A stretch of DNA of 64,000 nt from Actinoalloteichus hymeniacidonis (GTDB lineage: Bacteria; Actinomycetota; Actinomycetes; Mycobacteriales; Pseudonocardiaceae), in assembly GCF_014203365.1 (NCBI RefSeq), contig NZ_JACHIS010000001.1, forward strand, positions 4,402,001 to 4,466,000, read 5' to 3'. The position numbers and the translations under genes were made by a program. How positions within the stretch are numbered: the first letter of the stretch is position 1; each line of letters begins with the position of its first letter. The notes under the pieces were generated by a model, which had not been told where the DNA came from, searched no databases, and saw nothing but the letters and a program-made list of their open reading frames with translations. This document shows positions 18,098 through 27,441 of the stretch, in pieces.

Positions 18098-19073
18098 GGA
18101 TCGCCTTCAGCCGTTCGACGGTGACATGGGTGTAGAACTGGGTAGTTGAGAGCGTAGCGTGACCAAGCAACTCCTGAACGCTGCGGAGGTCCGCTCCGCC
18201 TTCGAGCAAGTGGGTCGCCGCAGAGTGCCGCAAACCATGCGGACCGGTGTCCGGTACCCCCGGCACAGCACGCAATACCTCGTGCACCACCCGACGAACG
18301 GCTCGCTGGTTGAGTCGGCCGCCACGGACGCCCAGGAACAACGCTGCTGCTGACGCCGAGGTCCGCAGGTGTGCGCGGCCCTTCGCCAGCCAGGCGTCGA
18401 TCGCACGGTCCGCAGGCAGTCCGAAGGGGACGACACGTTGACGGCCGCCCTTGCCCATAACCGTCAGGAGACGTGCGTCCCGATCCACGTCGTCGAGATC
18501 GAGCGCGCACAACTCGGCCACTCGTACCCCGGTGGCGTACAACATCTCCACCACTGCGTGATCACGCAGCGCAACCGGGTCGGCCTCGGACGCGCCCGCG
18601 CCGGCAGCGCCCAGCGCTGCCTCGGCATCCTGTGCACGCAACACCACGGGGATCTGCCGACGAGGCGTGGGCGCCGACAGCCTGGGCCCCGGATCCTCGG
18701 TGATCCGCCCCGTCGCGTGCGCCCACGCCGTCAGGGCTCGGGCCGACGCCGCTCTCCGGGCCAACGTCGCTCGGCCCGCTCCTGCCGCATGCTGCCCGGC
18801 GAGCCAGGACCGGAGAACCCGCAGCGTCAACGCCGTGATGTCGTCGCCGCCGCACTCCTGCAGATGCGCCAACACACTGGTGGCATCACCTCGGTACGCA
18901 CGGACCGTGTGCGGTGACAGATTCCGCTCCAGACTCAGGTGTCGGGCGAACTCCGCAGGTAAGTCGGCCAACTCGGGCGCGAGTGTGGTGTCGGTCGGTG
19001 CGGTCTTCTCCGGCGCCGACGCCGCAGATATCGACTCCGCAGACGCCGGCTCCGCAGGCATCGACTCCGTCAT
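18072..19073 (-). CDS. xerC: Tyrosine recombinase XerC
   Basis: Site-specific recombinase resolving chromosome dimers at dif with XerD. 333 aa. A SAM-like core-binding domain is around residues 40-130 ([12 protein letters not shown]). The catalytic domain has Arg in ATGVRVAEL near 193, [12 protein letters not shown] near 285-296 and [15 protein letters not shown], with the nucleophile Tyr near 318. The first ~35 residues are Ala/Ser/Pro-rich and may be an extension; ATG 19073 is the upstream option. It precedes and overlaps whiG. Confidence 0.92.
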   Translation of the reverse strand: MTESMPAEPASAESISAASAPEKTAPTDTTLAPELADLPAEFARHLSLERNLSPHTVRAYRGDATSVLAHLQECGGDDITALTLRVLRSWLAGQHAAGAGRATLARRAASARALTAWAHATGRITEDPGPRLSAPTPRRQIPVVLRAQDAEAALGAAGAGASEADPVALRDHAVVEMLYATGVRVAELCALDLDDVDRDARLLTVMGKGGRQRVVPFGLPADRAIDAWLAKGRAHLRTSASAAALFLGVRGGRLNQRAVRRVVHEVLRAVPGVPDTGPHGLRHSAATHLLEGGADLRSVQELLGHATLSTTQFYTHVTVERLKAIHDRTHPRS

Positions 19074-19524
19074 GAGGACAACGCTGCGCGGCGAAACCGA
19101 TCACGTCAAGAATCCTCCAGAGCTGGGCGTGTCCTGCTCCCACCTGCCGGACAACACCGTCGGGAGCCGGATGCCTACCGTCGAACATGCCTTCGATCCC
19201 CCGGATACCCCCTCCCTGCTTGGCAACGAACGGCCACCGATCGAAACGCCCCTCACCGAACACGGATTCACCCGCATCAGAGCCCAGCGTCGAGGGCGAC
19301 AGGCGACACCTCGGCGCGATGACGATGGGCTCCCGCGAGGTGTCGCCCACGGTCATGGCTTCGCTGCCATCGGAGGAATCGGGCGGGGTCGGCCTGTGCC
19401 GCCCACGGCAGTCCGGAGACCGCCCGCCGATGCCTGCTGAGCAGCCGGATGCGGACCCGCGCTGTGCGATCCGATACCGCTGCGGCCCCGCGTCGACCAC
19501 GGACCCGGACCGCGCGCCACCCGA
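19074..19524. other. Intergenic region between dprA and xerC, no gene recognised
   Basis: About 450 bases. Open frames exist on both strands but carry no recognisable domain, and their composition looks like shadow sequence. In M. tuberculosis a siderophore-utilisation gene sits between the dprA and xerC homologues; nothing resembling it remains here. Contains the hairpin at 19302-19347. Confidence 0.55.
19302..19347 (-). terminator. Hairpin downstream of dprA
   Basis: Perfect 12-bp stem GGCGACACCTCG/CGAGGTGTCGCC with a 22-base loop, about 180 bases after the dprA stop on the leftward transcript. Plausible terminator of yraN-comM-dprA; no T-tract. Confidence 0.5.
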
Positions 19525-20676
19525 TCACCTCGGTGCTCCGTTACGTCGGGTCCAACCGCACTCTCCTCTCATCGTCAGACCGCCCAACTCCAACAGCGGG
19601 AGAATCGCCCGCACCTGTCCCAGCTCGATGCCCGACCGCATCGAGATCTCCTCCGCGCTAGCGCCGCGTCGTGTATCCAGTGACTCGAAAACCCGGAGTT
19701 CCTCCTCGTTCAGTCGGTCCGTCTCCCGAGCCGTGGGCTCGATCGGTGTCAGCAGATTCGTCCCGGCAGGCCCGACCGCTTCCGCTATCTCGGCCATCGT
19801 GGTGACCAGCAGGGCCGCCCCATCACGCAGGAGCTCGTGGCAGCCGACCGACAACGCCGAGGTCGCGGGTCCCGGTGCCGCCATCACCACTCGGCCCAAC
19901 GCCCCCGCGAGCCCGGCCGTGTTCCTCGCGCCGCTGCGGCGGCCCGCCTCGACCACGACCGTCCCCGCCGACAGCGCCGCGATAAGCCGGTTACGCACCA
20001 AGAACCGGTGGCGAGCAGGTGGTGTACCCGGTGGGTACTCACTCACCACCGTGCCCGCCCCTGCGACGATCGCTCGCAGCAGATTCGAGTGGCCGGCGGG
20101 GTAGTCCATGTCCAGCCCACAGGCCAGCACCGCGAGCGTGATCCCGTTCGCCGCGAGGGCACCGCGATGCGCCGCACCGTCGATCCCGTAGGCCGCCCCC
20201 GAGATCACCGAGAAACCACGACCCACCAGGTCATGGGCGAACTCGGCGGCCAGCTGCTCCCCATAGCCTGATGCAGCTCGGGATCCGACGATCGAGACTG
20301 CCGAATCCGTCGCAGTCAGCAGGTCGGGCGAGCCTCGGATCCACAGCGCCAACGGTGCGGCCACATTCGCGATGCCGCTCGCCATCGCCTGTTCACAGCT
20401 CTCGAACCGTTCTCGCGGCCACTGGTCGTGTTCGGGCACCAGCAGGCGGAGCCCGCGCGCCTGTGCGGTCTGCAGGTCCTCCTCCTCGCGGCGCACCGTC
20501 CGACGGGCGCCGACCTCCTTCATGACCTCCGTGGGTACCCGACCGGCTCGTACCGCGTTCGCGGCCCGCTCGGCGCCGTGCTCGGCGACGAAGCCCACCA
20601 GAGCGGGTGCAGGCGGTTCGGCAACACGGGACAGGTATGCCCGCGCCGACAACAACGAGTGCTCCGCCCGGCTCAT
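19525..20676 (-). CDS. dprA: DNA-processing protein DprA
   Basis: Rossmann-fold protein that binds incoming single-stranded DNA and loads RecA during transformation; widespread also in bacteria not known to be competent. 383 aa. The family motifs are VSIVGSRAASGYG near residues 128-140, ISGAAYGIDGAAH near 155-167, LACGLDMDYP near 184 and PPARHRFLVRNRLIAALS near 218-235. A C-terminal winged-helix-like domain (about 320-370) includes EEELRVFESLD. ATG 20676 overlaps the comM stop by ATGA. Last gene of a yraN-comM-dprA operon. Confidence 0.94.
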   Translation of the reverse strand: MSRAEHSLLSARAYLSRVAEPPAPALVGFVAEHGAERAANAVRAGRVPTEVMKEVGARRTVRREEEDLQTAQARGLRLLVPEHDQWPRERFESCEQAMASGIANVAAPLALWIRGSPDLLTATDSAVSIVGSRAASGYGEQLAAEFAHDLVGRGFSVISGAAYGIDGAAHRGALAANGITLAVLACGLDMDYPAGHSNLLRAIVAGAGTVVSEYPPGTPPARHRFLVRNRLIAALSAGTVVVEAGRRSGARNTAGLAGALGRVVMAAPGPATSALSVGCHELLRDGAALLVTTMAEIAEAVGPAGTNLLTPIEPTARETDRLNEEELRVFESLDTRRGASAEEISMRSGIELGQVRAILPLLELGGLTMRGECGWTRRNGAPR

Positions 20677-22193
20677 ATCGCTAGCCGATCGCGGAACTGT
20701 AGGGCTGCCGACACATGTGCGGGCGTGGGCCGATCGACGTCTTCAAGATCGCTGAGCGTCCAAGCAACCCGGATGCACCGATCCGCTCCCCGCGCGGTCA
20801 TCGCACCGACCGCCAATGCCCGATCGAGGATGGCCAGGGCCTCGGTATGCAGGGGGAAGTCGCGGCGCAGTGCGGGGCCGGGCACCTCCGCGTTGCACCG
20901 CCAACCGTATTCCGCCCACCGCTGCGCGGCCCGCTGTCGAGCGGAGCCGACCCGTTCCCGAACCACCTGCGTCGATTCCGGCTCGCATCCCGTCCGCACG
21001 GTGAGTGCAGTGACCGGACGCATTCGGACCCGCAGATCCACCCGGTCCAGCAATGGCCCGGATAGCCTGCCGAAATAGCGCCGTCGATGGACTGCGGAGC
21101 AGACACAATCACGGTCTCTCGGTGGTGCACAGGGACAGGGATTGGTGGCCAGGACGAGTTGACAGCGCGCCGGAAACCTGGCGACGCCCTGACTGCGCGC
21201 GATGCGGACCTCGCCCTCCTCCAGGGCAGTTCGCAGCGCGTCCAGGTGTTTGGCGCCGAATTCGCAGGCCTCGTCGGCCAGTAACACCCCTCGGTGTGCA
21301 CAGCTCACCGCGCCGGGTCGCGCTATGCCCGTCCCACCACCGATCAACGCGGGTAGCGAGATCGAGTGATGCGGCGCGACGAAGGGCGGGAAGCGCGTCA
21401 GGGGTGATTCCGGCGCGAGGAGTCCGGCTACCGACTGGATCATCGCGACCTCGATCGCCTCCTCCCTGGACAGTTCCGGTAGCAGTCCGGCCAGTCGCTG
21501 CGCGAGCATGGTCTTGCCGGTGCCCGGCGGGCCCACCAGCAGAAGGTGATGGCCGCCCGCAGCAGCCACCTCCAGGGCCCAGCGCGCTTCCGGTTGCCCC
21601 ACCACGTCCGAGAGATCGCCGGTCTGCCGGTCGCCGGGCGGAAGTGCAGCGGCTTCGGGGGTGGTGGTCAGGTCGTCCGACTCGCCGCGCAGCCACCTGA
21701 TCACGTCGATGAGTCGACGCGCACCGCGAGCGGCGACACCCTCGACGAGTGCGGCCTCGGCCAAGGCCTCGACGGGAACGATCGCCTCCCGAAGACCCGC
21801 CTTGCGCGCCGCCAACAACGCGGGCAGGACGCCGCGCACCGCCCGGAGCCTGCCGTCCAACGCCAGCTCGCCCAACAGCAGCATTCCGGGGAGTCGAAGG
21901 CCGGGAACCACCCCGGCGGCGGCGAGGACGACGCAGGCGAGAGCGAGGTCGTAGCCCGCACCGCACTTCTGCAAGCCCGCTGGCGACATCCCGAGGGTGA
22001 CCCTCGATCTCGGCCAACTCTCACCGCTGTTGCGCAGTGCCGCCTTGATCCGATCCTTGGACTCGTTGACCACCGCGTCCGGCCTGCCGATCAGCTTCAC
22101 ATCGGGCACGCCTGCGCCCACGTCGGCCTCGATCTCGATCAGAACGCCGTCGACGCCGACCAGGGCGACTCCCCATCCGGTCGCGATGCCCAT
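20673..22193 (-). CDS. comM: YifB/ComM family Mg-chelatase-like AAA ATPase
   Basis: 506 aa hexameric AAA+ protein; ComM promotes branch migration during natural transformation. The N-terminal domain of Lon-protease-like fold contains VPDVKLIGRPDAVVNESKDR (split near residues 27-46) and SPAGLQKCGAGYDLALA. The AAA core has Walker A GPPGTGKTM near 215-223 and ATNPCPC after the sensor strand near 345. The C-terminal Mg-chelatase-type lid follows. ATG 22193 overlaps the yraN stop as TGATG; the longer frame to 22400 lies inside yraN. Operon with dprA argues for a shared DNA-uptake or recombination role. Confidence 0.92.
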   Translation of the reverse strand: MGIATGWGVALVGVDGVLIEIEADVGAGVPDVKLIGRPDAVVNESKDRIKAALRNSGESWPRSRVTLGMSPAGLQKCGAGYDLALACVVLAAAGVVPGLRLPGMLLLGELALDGRLRAVRGVLPALLAARKAGLREAIVPVEALAEAALVEGVAARGARRLIDVIRWLRGESDDLTTTPEAAALPPGDRQTGDLSDVVGQPEARWALEVAAAGGHHLLLVGPPGTGKTMLAQRLAGLLPELSREEAIEVAMIQSVAGLLAPESPLTRFPPFVAPHHSISLPALIGGGTGIARPGAVSCAHRGVLLADEACEFGAKHLDALRTALEEGEVRIARSQGVARFPARCQLVLATNPCPCAPPRDRDCVCSAVHRRRYFGRLSGPLLDRVDLRVRMRPVTALTVRTGCEPESTQVVRERVGSARQRAAQRWAEYGWRCNAEVPGPALRRDFPLHTEALAILDRALAVGAMTARGADRCIRVAWTLSDLEDVDRPTPAHVSAALQFRDRLAI

Positions 22194-22579
22194 CACAACA
22201 CCCCGCGCAGATGGTGTAGCCGGACATGCTCGTCCTTGGGCCAGAGCACCGTGACGATGTCGAACCGGACCGGTACCCACCCGATGTGATACCTGCTCAG
22301 CCAGGCGTTGGCGAGCCTGCGCAGCCTGCGTGCCTTGGCATCGGTGATCGCCTCGACGGGGTCGCCGAACTCCTCCCCCGATCTGGTCTTGACCTCGCAC
22401 ACGACCACCCCGCCGTCCTGATAGCCGACGAAGTCGAGCTCACCGAGTTCGCAGCGCCAGTTGCGCGTGAGCAGGACGATGCCCTGGCGGGTCAGGTACT
22501 CGGCCGCGAGATCCTCGCCGAGCCTGCCTAGTTCCGCCGGGGTCGGCGGCACGGTTTCCTGCGGTGGCTGCGTGGTCAT
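22193..22579 (-). CDS. YraN family (UPF0102) endonuclease-like protein
   Basis: 128 aa with the restriction-endonuclease-like core of the YraN family: LGRLGEDLAAEYL near residues 18-30, NWRCELGELDFVG near 41-53 including the metal-binding Glu/Asp, and VVCEVKTRSG near 60-69, an ExK-type motif. Biological role is unclear; the genomic link to dprA and comM suggests DNA processing. ATG 22579. Confidence 0.88.
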   Translation of the reverse strand: MTTQPPQETVPPTPAELGRLGEDLAAEYLTRQGIVLLTRNWRCELGELDFVGYQDGGVVVCEVKTRSGEEFGDPVEAITDAKARRLRRLANAWLSRYHIGWVPVRFDIVTVLWPKDEHVRLHHLRGVL

Positions 22580-22793
22580 GACATCCCCTCCATCGAGTCA
22601 CGGACTTCGGGGCACACGATGGCGCGGATCGACGGAGATAACGAATGTGAAAACCATTCCTGTGGATGGATTCGGCCCTGTGGACAACTCGCCGAGAACT
22701 GCGCGGCACCGAGACGAGCAACCGTGATTCCCGTGCTATGTCTGGAGATCAACGCAGTTCAGCGCCGTAAGCGTCCCCAGAAGGCAGCGCTAC

Positions 22794-22836
22794 GGCTCGG
22801 CTCGACACCCGGGCAGCCCGGAGATCGAGCCGAGCC
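22794..22836 (-). terminator. Hairpin downstream of the ROK kinase gene
   Basis: Perfect 12-bp stem GGCTCGGCTCGA/TCGAGCCGAGCC enclosing a smaller GC-rich inverted repeat, 34 bases after the stop of the ROK kinase gene. Probable end of the carbohydrate operon. Confidence 0.65.
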
Positions 22837-22869
22837 GGTCGGTCGACGTCGACGGGCGGGCGCCGCCGG

Positions 22870-23865
22870 TTACTCGCCGGTCGTCACCCGATCGAAGGCG
22901 GCCGCAGCGGCGCCCACCACCCCCGCCTTCTCGGCGAGCTGCGCCTGCCGCACCTCGACGATCTCCCCGGCCGGGCGCATCGCGAGGACGCGTGCCCGTT
23001 CCCGGACGGGCACGAGGAATTGGTCGCCGGTGCGGGCGACGCCACCACCCAACACGATGAGTTGCGGCTCGAAGACGTTGATGAAACCCGCAAGAGCAGC
23101 CGCGAACAGGTCGGTCGTCTCCCGCCACACCGCGTGCGCCAGCGCGTCGCCCGCGCGGGCCGCTCGCGCGACGTCGGCCGCATTGATGTCGGTCAACGCG
23201 GCCAGTGTCGAATGCCCGCCATCGTCGATCCGTTCCCTGGCACGGGCCGCGATGGCGGTCCCGGAGGCATACGCCTCCAGACAGCCCCGAGCTCCGCAGC
23301 CACACAATCGACCATCGGCGACCATCAGCGTGTGCCCGAGTTCCCCGCCGTTGCCTCGGCCACCTCGAAACACCCGGCCGTCGATCACGGCGCCACTACC
23401 GACTCCGGTGGAGACGGTGAAATAGAGCAGATCTCGAATCCCCCGGCCCGCCCCGAAACGCCATTCACCGACCGTGGCGGCGGTGGCATCGTTCTCCACC
23501 CACACTCGGACGCCCAGTTCGGCGGCGACGAGGTCGGCGAGTGGGACATCGCCCCAACCCAGCAGATTCGGTGGATCGTGCACCACTCCGGAGCGGGAAT
23601 CCAGCGGACCGCAGCAGCAGATCCCGACGGCCGTCAGATCGGCGAGGCGTAGTCCCGCAGAGGAGACCGTGTCCCTGGCCAGCCTGCACAACCGGGCGAT
23701 GACCTGCTCCGGACCGTCCCCGGCGCCCGTCGGCGTCACCGTGAAGGCCTGCACCCGGCCGTCGGCGGACACCACCCCAGCCGCCAGCTTCGTCCCACCC
23801 ACGTCCAAACCGAGGACGAAGTCGTCAGCAGCAGGCACCTCGGTCGAGTTCTGCCGGTCGCTCAT
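22870..23865 (-). CDS. ROK family sugar kinase
   Basis: 331 aa. The ATP-binding DVGGTK is at residues 21-26, the catalytic Asp in WVENDATAATVGE near 122, and the zinc motif CGCGARGCLE near 187-196. It lacks a DNA-binding N-terminus, so it is an enzyme rather than a repressor. It most likely phosphorylates the monosaccharide (mannose or glucose) released by the beta-mannosidase upstream, whose stop overlaps its ATG by 4 bases (ATGA). Exact hexose specificity is not decidable from sequence. Confidence 0.88.
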   Translation of the reverse strand: MSDRQNSTEVPAADDFVLGLDVGGTKLAAGVVSADGRVQAFTVTPTGAGDGPEQVIARLCRLARDTVSSAGLRLADLTAVGICCCGPLDSRSGVVHDPPNLLGWGDVPLADLVAAELGVRVWVENDATAATVGEWRFGAGRGIRDLLYFTVSTGVGSGAVIDGRVFRGGRGNGGELGHTLMVADGRLCGCGARGCLEAYASGTAIAARARERIDDGGHSTLAALTDINAADVARAARAGDALAHAVWRETTDLFAAALAGFINVFEPQLIVLGGGVARTGDQFLVPVRERARVLAMRPAGEIVEVRQAQLAEKAGVVGAAAAAFDRVTTGE

Positions 23866-26315
23866 CGGGCCACCAATTGATTCGCCGTGCGCAGCACATC
23901 GGGAGCGGCGAATCGTCGCGGATCGGCCTGGCCGGTGCCGCGTACCAGGAAGGTTCGCGATTCGCCTGGGAGCAGCGTCACCAACATGTCGTCGACCTCG
24001 GCGTCCGGTGCCACCCGGTCGGCCAGGATGGCGACATCACGGACGAGCGCAGCGGCGTGCACATGGACTCGGTGTCCGCCCTCGACGTCCTCGACCTCCA
24101 CCCGCAGCGCGGCGGCGGGCAGTTCCAGATCCTTGTCGGGACGATAGAACCACCAAGCACGTTGGCCGGTGTCCGCATCGACGACCACCAGCTCGGAGCC
24201 CGCGGATCCGGGGGTGGCCAAATCCTCGGCCAGCACCACGGTCGCAGATCCCCGAGGCGGTACCACCACCGGTTCCACACTCGCGATCAATTCCGTGCCG
24301 TCGAAGGACAATCGACGCGACCCGAGCACGGTGGACCACTCCTGATCCGTGTCGTTCACCGCGACCACGGCCAGCCCGCCGTCGCGAGGTTGCACCGTGA
24401 GCAGTCGATCGAGGTAGCTGCGTCGCAACGCGTACCACAGAGGCTTCTTACGCCCGTCGCCGTCGATCGCCGCCCAGGAGGTCACCGGCCAGCAGTCGTT
24501 GAGCTGCCACACGACCGTGCCCGCGCACACCGGGTGCAGTGCGCGGAAATGGTCGATCCCCAATGACACCGCCCTGGCCTGGTTGAGCTGCGTGGCCCAG
24601 CACCAGTCGTCGAAGTCCGCCGGAACACCGAAATGGGCGTCGAGTCCCCTGGTGAGTTTGGCGTCGCCGTCGGCGGCCTTCTGATGCACCGCCATACCCG
24701 GGCTGGTCGGGGTCAGCGGCTCGTCGTGAACGGCGCGTCGCAGTGTCGTCGAGGTCGGCGGGCCCTGATAGCCGAATTCGGCCACGAACCGGGGACGGTA
24801 GTCGCGATAGGCCAGGTAATCGCGGCTGTTCCAGACATCCCAGACGTGCATGCTGCCGTGCGCGGGATCGTTGGGGTGGATCTCCGAGGTGACCGACCAT
24901 GGGCTGCTCGCGGTGTACGGACGGGTCGGGTCGAGTTCGGCGACGATCTCCGGAAGCAATTCGGTGTAGTAACCCCATCCCCAGGTTCGGTCGCCGAGCC
25001 GTTCCTGCCAACCCCAGTCGTGCCAACCCCAGTTGTTCTCGTTGTTGCCGTTCCACAGCACCAGGCTGGGGTGCGGGCTGAGTCGGGCCACCGCCTCCCG
25101 CGCCTCCGCGATGACCTCACCGCGCAGCGGCTCCTCCTCCGGATAGGCGGCGCAGGCGAAGAGGAAGTCCTGCCAGGTGAGCATGCCTTCGCGGTCACAG
25201 ATCCGATAGAAGTCATCGCTTTCGAAGATCCCCCCGCCCCACACGCGCAGCAGATTCACCCCGGCGTCCTTGGCCTGCGTGATCCGCGCTGCATAGCGGG
25301 TCGCGTCGACCCGGTGTGGGAAGGCGTCGTCGGGAATCCAGTTGGCACCACGTACAAACACGGGCTTGCCGTTGATCACGAAGGTGAAGCGGGTGCCCTC
25401 CACGTCGGAGCCGGTATCCAGCACCACGGTGCGGAAGCCGATCTCGCTCTCCCACACGTCGAGTTCGGCACCGGATTCGACACTGCGCAGCCGGACGGCG
25501 ATCGGGTAGAGCGGTTGAGCACCGTGGCCGTGCGGCCACCACAGTTCGGGGTCCTCCACTCCGATACCCACCACGGCGTCGTCCTCGTCGGCATCCACCG
25601 CGAACTCCACCTGGTTCCCCGCCACCTCGACGGACACCAGCAACGGCTCGCTCTGTTCGCCGCCGCGGGCCAGTTCGATGTGTGTCGTCACCCGTCCGAT
25701 GCCGTCCCGGACCTCGACCAGCGGTCGGACCTCGGCCAGCCGGGCGTGGGAGATCCCCTCCACCGCGATCGGCCGCCAGATGCCCGCTGTGACGACGTCG
25801 GGGCCCCAGTCCCAACCGAAATTGCAGGCCATCTTGCGGATCAGGTTGTAGGGATGGTGGTTGGTGTGCGGGAGTTCGCCGTTCTCCGCCCGCAGCCGCT
25901 CGATGTGCTCTACCGCAGCGGAGAAGGTCACCGTCAGCACGTTGTTCCCGGTGCGCAGCACGTCGGATACATCCAGGCGGTGTGTCCGGTGCATGTTCCT
26001 GGTCTCACCGACGACGGTCCCGTTGAGCTCCACGCGTGCGATGGTGTCCAGACCGGCGCACACCAACTCGACGAAGTCGTAGTCCTCGGTCTCGTCCCAT
26101 TCGAAGGTCGTCTCGTATCGCCAGTCGGTTCGTCCGATCCAGGCGAGGGCGGACTCGTTGTCGTCGAGGTAGGGATCGGGGATCAGGTCGGCGGCCAACA
26201 GATCGGTATGCACACAGCCAGGCACCGTCGCGGGCACGACGGCCTCGGCGATCTCCGCCGGCGCCGGACCGCCGACGGCTCGCAGTGTCCAACCATCGTG
26301 CAGCAGCTTCCGCAT
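23862..26315 (-). CDS. GH2 beta-mannosidase
   Basis: Glycoside hydrolase family 2, 817 aa, cleaving terminal beta-mannosyl residues; no signal peptide, so intracellular. The N-terminal jelly-roll domain begins LHDGWTLRAVG and contains VPGCVHTDLL and the mannosidase hallmark NFGWDWGPD near residue 168. The TIM barrel carries VRGANWIPDDAFP near 325. The acid/base Glu is in NGNNENNW near 428, and the nucleophile Glu in FVAEFGYQ near 514. ATG 26315 has AAGGGGAGAG just upstream; the frame extending to 26537 has no family match. It is cotranscribed with the ROK kinase and probably with the upstream oligosaccharide importer. Confidence 0.92.
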   Translation of the reverse strand: MRKLLHDGWTLRAVGGPAPAEIAEAVVPATVPGCVHTDLLAADLIPDPYLDDNESALAWIGRTDWRYETTFEWDETEDYDFVELVCAGLDTIARVELNGTVVGETRNMHRTHRLDVSDVLRTGNNVLTVTFSAAVEHIERLRAENGELPHTNHHPYNLIRKMACNFGWDWGPDVVTAGIWRPIAVEGISHARLAEVRPLVEVRDGIGRVTTHIELARGGEQSEPLLVSVEVAGNQVEFAVDADEDDAVVGIGVEDPELWWPHGHGAQPLYPIAVRLRSVESGAELDVWESEIGFRTVVLDTGSDVEGTRFTFVINGKPVFVRGANWIPDDAFPHRVDATRYAARITQAKDAGVNLLRVWGGGIFESDDFYRICDREGMLTWQDFLFACAAYPEEEPLRGEVIAEAREAVARLSPHPSLVLWNGNNENNWGWHDWGWQERLGDRTWGWGYYTELLPEIVAELDPTRPYTASSPWSVTSEIHPNDPAHGSMHVWDVWNSRDYLAYRDYRPRFVAEFGYQGPPTSTTLRRAVHDEPLTPTSPGMAVHQKAADGDAKLTRGLDAHFGVPADFDDWCWATQLNQARAVSLGIDHFRALHPVCAGTVVWQLNDCWPVTSWAAIDGDGRKKPLWYALRRSYLDRLLTVQPRDGGLAVVAVNDTDQEWSTVLGSRRLSFDGTELIASVEPVVVPPRGSATVVLAEDLATPGSAGSELVVVDADTGQRAWWFYRPDKDLELPAAALRVEVEDVEGGHRVHVHAAALVRDVAILADRVAPDAEVDDMLVTLLPGESRTFLVRGTGQADPRRFAAPDVLRTANQLVAR

Positions 26316-26351
26316 CAACTCTCCCCTTGTCGAATCATCGCTGGTCCAAGC

Positions 26352-26403
26352 CCGGGGTTTCGGCCCCGGATTGCCCAGACGGCCCGGTACGGACCGCCTG
26401 GGC
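26352..26403 (-). terminator. Tandem hairpins between the transporter genes and the mannosidase gene
   Basis: Two adjacent inverted repeats in the 94-base gap: an imperfect stem anchored by GCCCAG/CTGGGC (26373-26378 with 26398-26403), and a perfect CCGGGG/CCCCGG (26352-26357 with 26364-26369). Likely partial terminator or RNA-processing site that sets different levels for importer and enzymes. Confidence 0.45.
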
Positions 26404-26409
26404 GATCGA

Positions 26410-27441
26410 TCAGAAACCCGCGCCGTCTCGGTACAGCCAACAGCGGGCGGTGTGGCCGTCGCCCACCGGCAGGATCGGCGGCCGTTGTGCACACATCGCC
26501 ATCGCCGACGGGCACCGCTGCCGGAAGCGACACCCACCCGACGCGTCGCCCTCGGTCGCCCCGCTCGTCGATCGCTTCGACGCGTCGACGGACGGAGTGA
26601 CCGGTGACTCGGGACCGCCGGAGCTCAGGCCCGACGACACCGGGTCGGTGCCGAGCCTGCGTCGCGGGTCCGGCGCGGCCGAGGCGAGCAACCGGGTGTA
26701 GGGGTGCCTCGGGCGCAGGATCACCTCGTCCGACTCACCGCTCTCCACCAGTTCGCCTCGATACATCACCAGGATCCGACGGGAGAAATGCCGCGCGGTC
26801 GCCAGATCGTGCGTGATGTAGAGGACGGCCAGGTCGTCCTCCTCCTTCAGCCGATCGATCAGGTTGAGGATCTCCAGTCTGATCGACACATCGAGCATGG
26901 ACACCGGTTCGTCGGCCAACAGCACTCGAGGAGCAGGCGCCAACGCCCTCGCGATGGCGATGCGCTGCCGCTGACCACCGGAGAGTTCGTGCGGCCGTTT
27001 GCCCGCGACCCGCGCGGGCGGTGTCAGGTTGACCCGTTCCAGCAGGTGCTCGATCTGCCGGTCCTCGTCGGCTCGGCTCTCCACTCGGCGATGCACCCGC
27101 AGCGGCCTGCGCAGATGGTGGTCGACGGTGTGGAAGGGATTGAGCGAGCCGAATGGGTCCTGGAAGACCAGCTGCACATCCTCGCGGTAGCGGCGCAACC
27201 CCCTTCCTCTGCTACTCACGGATTCGCCGTCGAGGCGGATCGCGCCCGAACTGGGGCGCACCAGTTGGGCGAGCATCCTGGCCACCGTCGACTTGCCGCT
27301 GCCGCTCTCCCCCACCAACGCGACGGTGGTCCCCGAGAGCAGCTCGAAGGACAGTTCGTCGACCGCCCGCAGTGTGATGCGCCGACGACCGTCGCGGACG
27401 AGGTACTCCTTCACCAGGGCATCGGCTTGGAGAACGCTCAC
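26410..27441 (-). CDS. Peptide/oligosaccharide ABC transporter ATP-binding protein (OppF/DppF type)
   Basis: 343 aa. Walker A GESGSGKST is near residues 40-48, the Q-loop QDPFGSLNP near 96, the signature LSGGQRQR near 151-158, and Walker B VLLADEPVSMLD near 172. The C-terminal oligopeptide-transporter domain ends with CRFRQRCP and other cysteines, typical of the OppF/DppF iron-sulfur or zinc motif. GTG 27441 overlaps the preceding ATPase gene stop by GTGA. Together with the other ATPase it powers the two permeases upstream. Confidence 0.88.
   Translation of the reverse strand: MSVLQADALVKEYLVRDGRRRITLRAVDELSFELLSGTTVALVGESGSGKSTVARMLAQLVRPSSGAIRLDGESVSSRGRGLRRYREDVQLVFQDPFGSLNPFHTVDHHLRRPLRVHRRVESRADEDRQIEHLLERVNLTPPARVAGKRPHELSGGQRQRIAIARALAPAPRVLLADEPVSMLDVSIRLEILNLIDRLKEEDDLAVLYITHDLATARHFSRRILVMYRGELVESGESDEVILRPRHPYTRLLASAAPDPRRRLGTDPVSSGLSSGGPESPVTPSVDASKRSTSGATEGDASGGCRFRQRCPSAMAMCAQRPPILPVGDGHTARCWLYRDGAGF

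Noticed and set aside
18886-19500. 204-codon minus-strand open frame in the dprA-xerC gap
   Set aside because: Overlaps the xerC start, shows no similarity to a siderophore-interacting protein and no ribosome site; treated as non-coding.
691-19550. Decamer TTACGTCGGG found at 691, 10681 and 19541
   Set aside because: Each copy is inside a coding region and encodes Arg-Arg-Lys/Asn on the opposite strand; explained by codon use, not a regulatory element.
22643-22659. GAATG-7-CATTC inverted repeat upstream of yraN, with a TGAAAACCATT half like a Zur box
   Set aside because: Only half resembles the Zur consensus, and the neighbouring genes have no zinc connection; likely chance in a less GC-rich patch.
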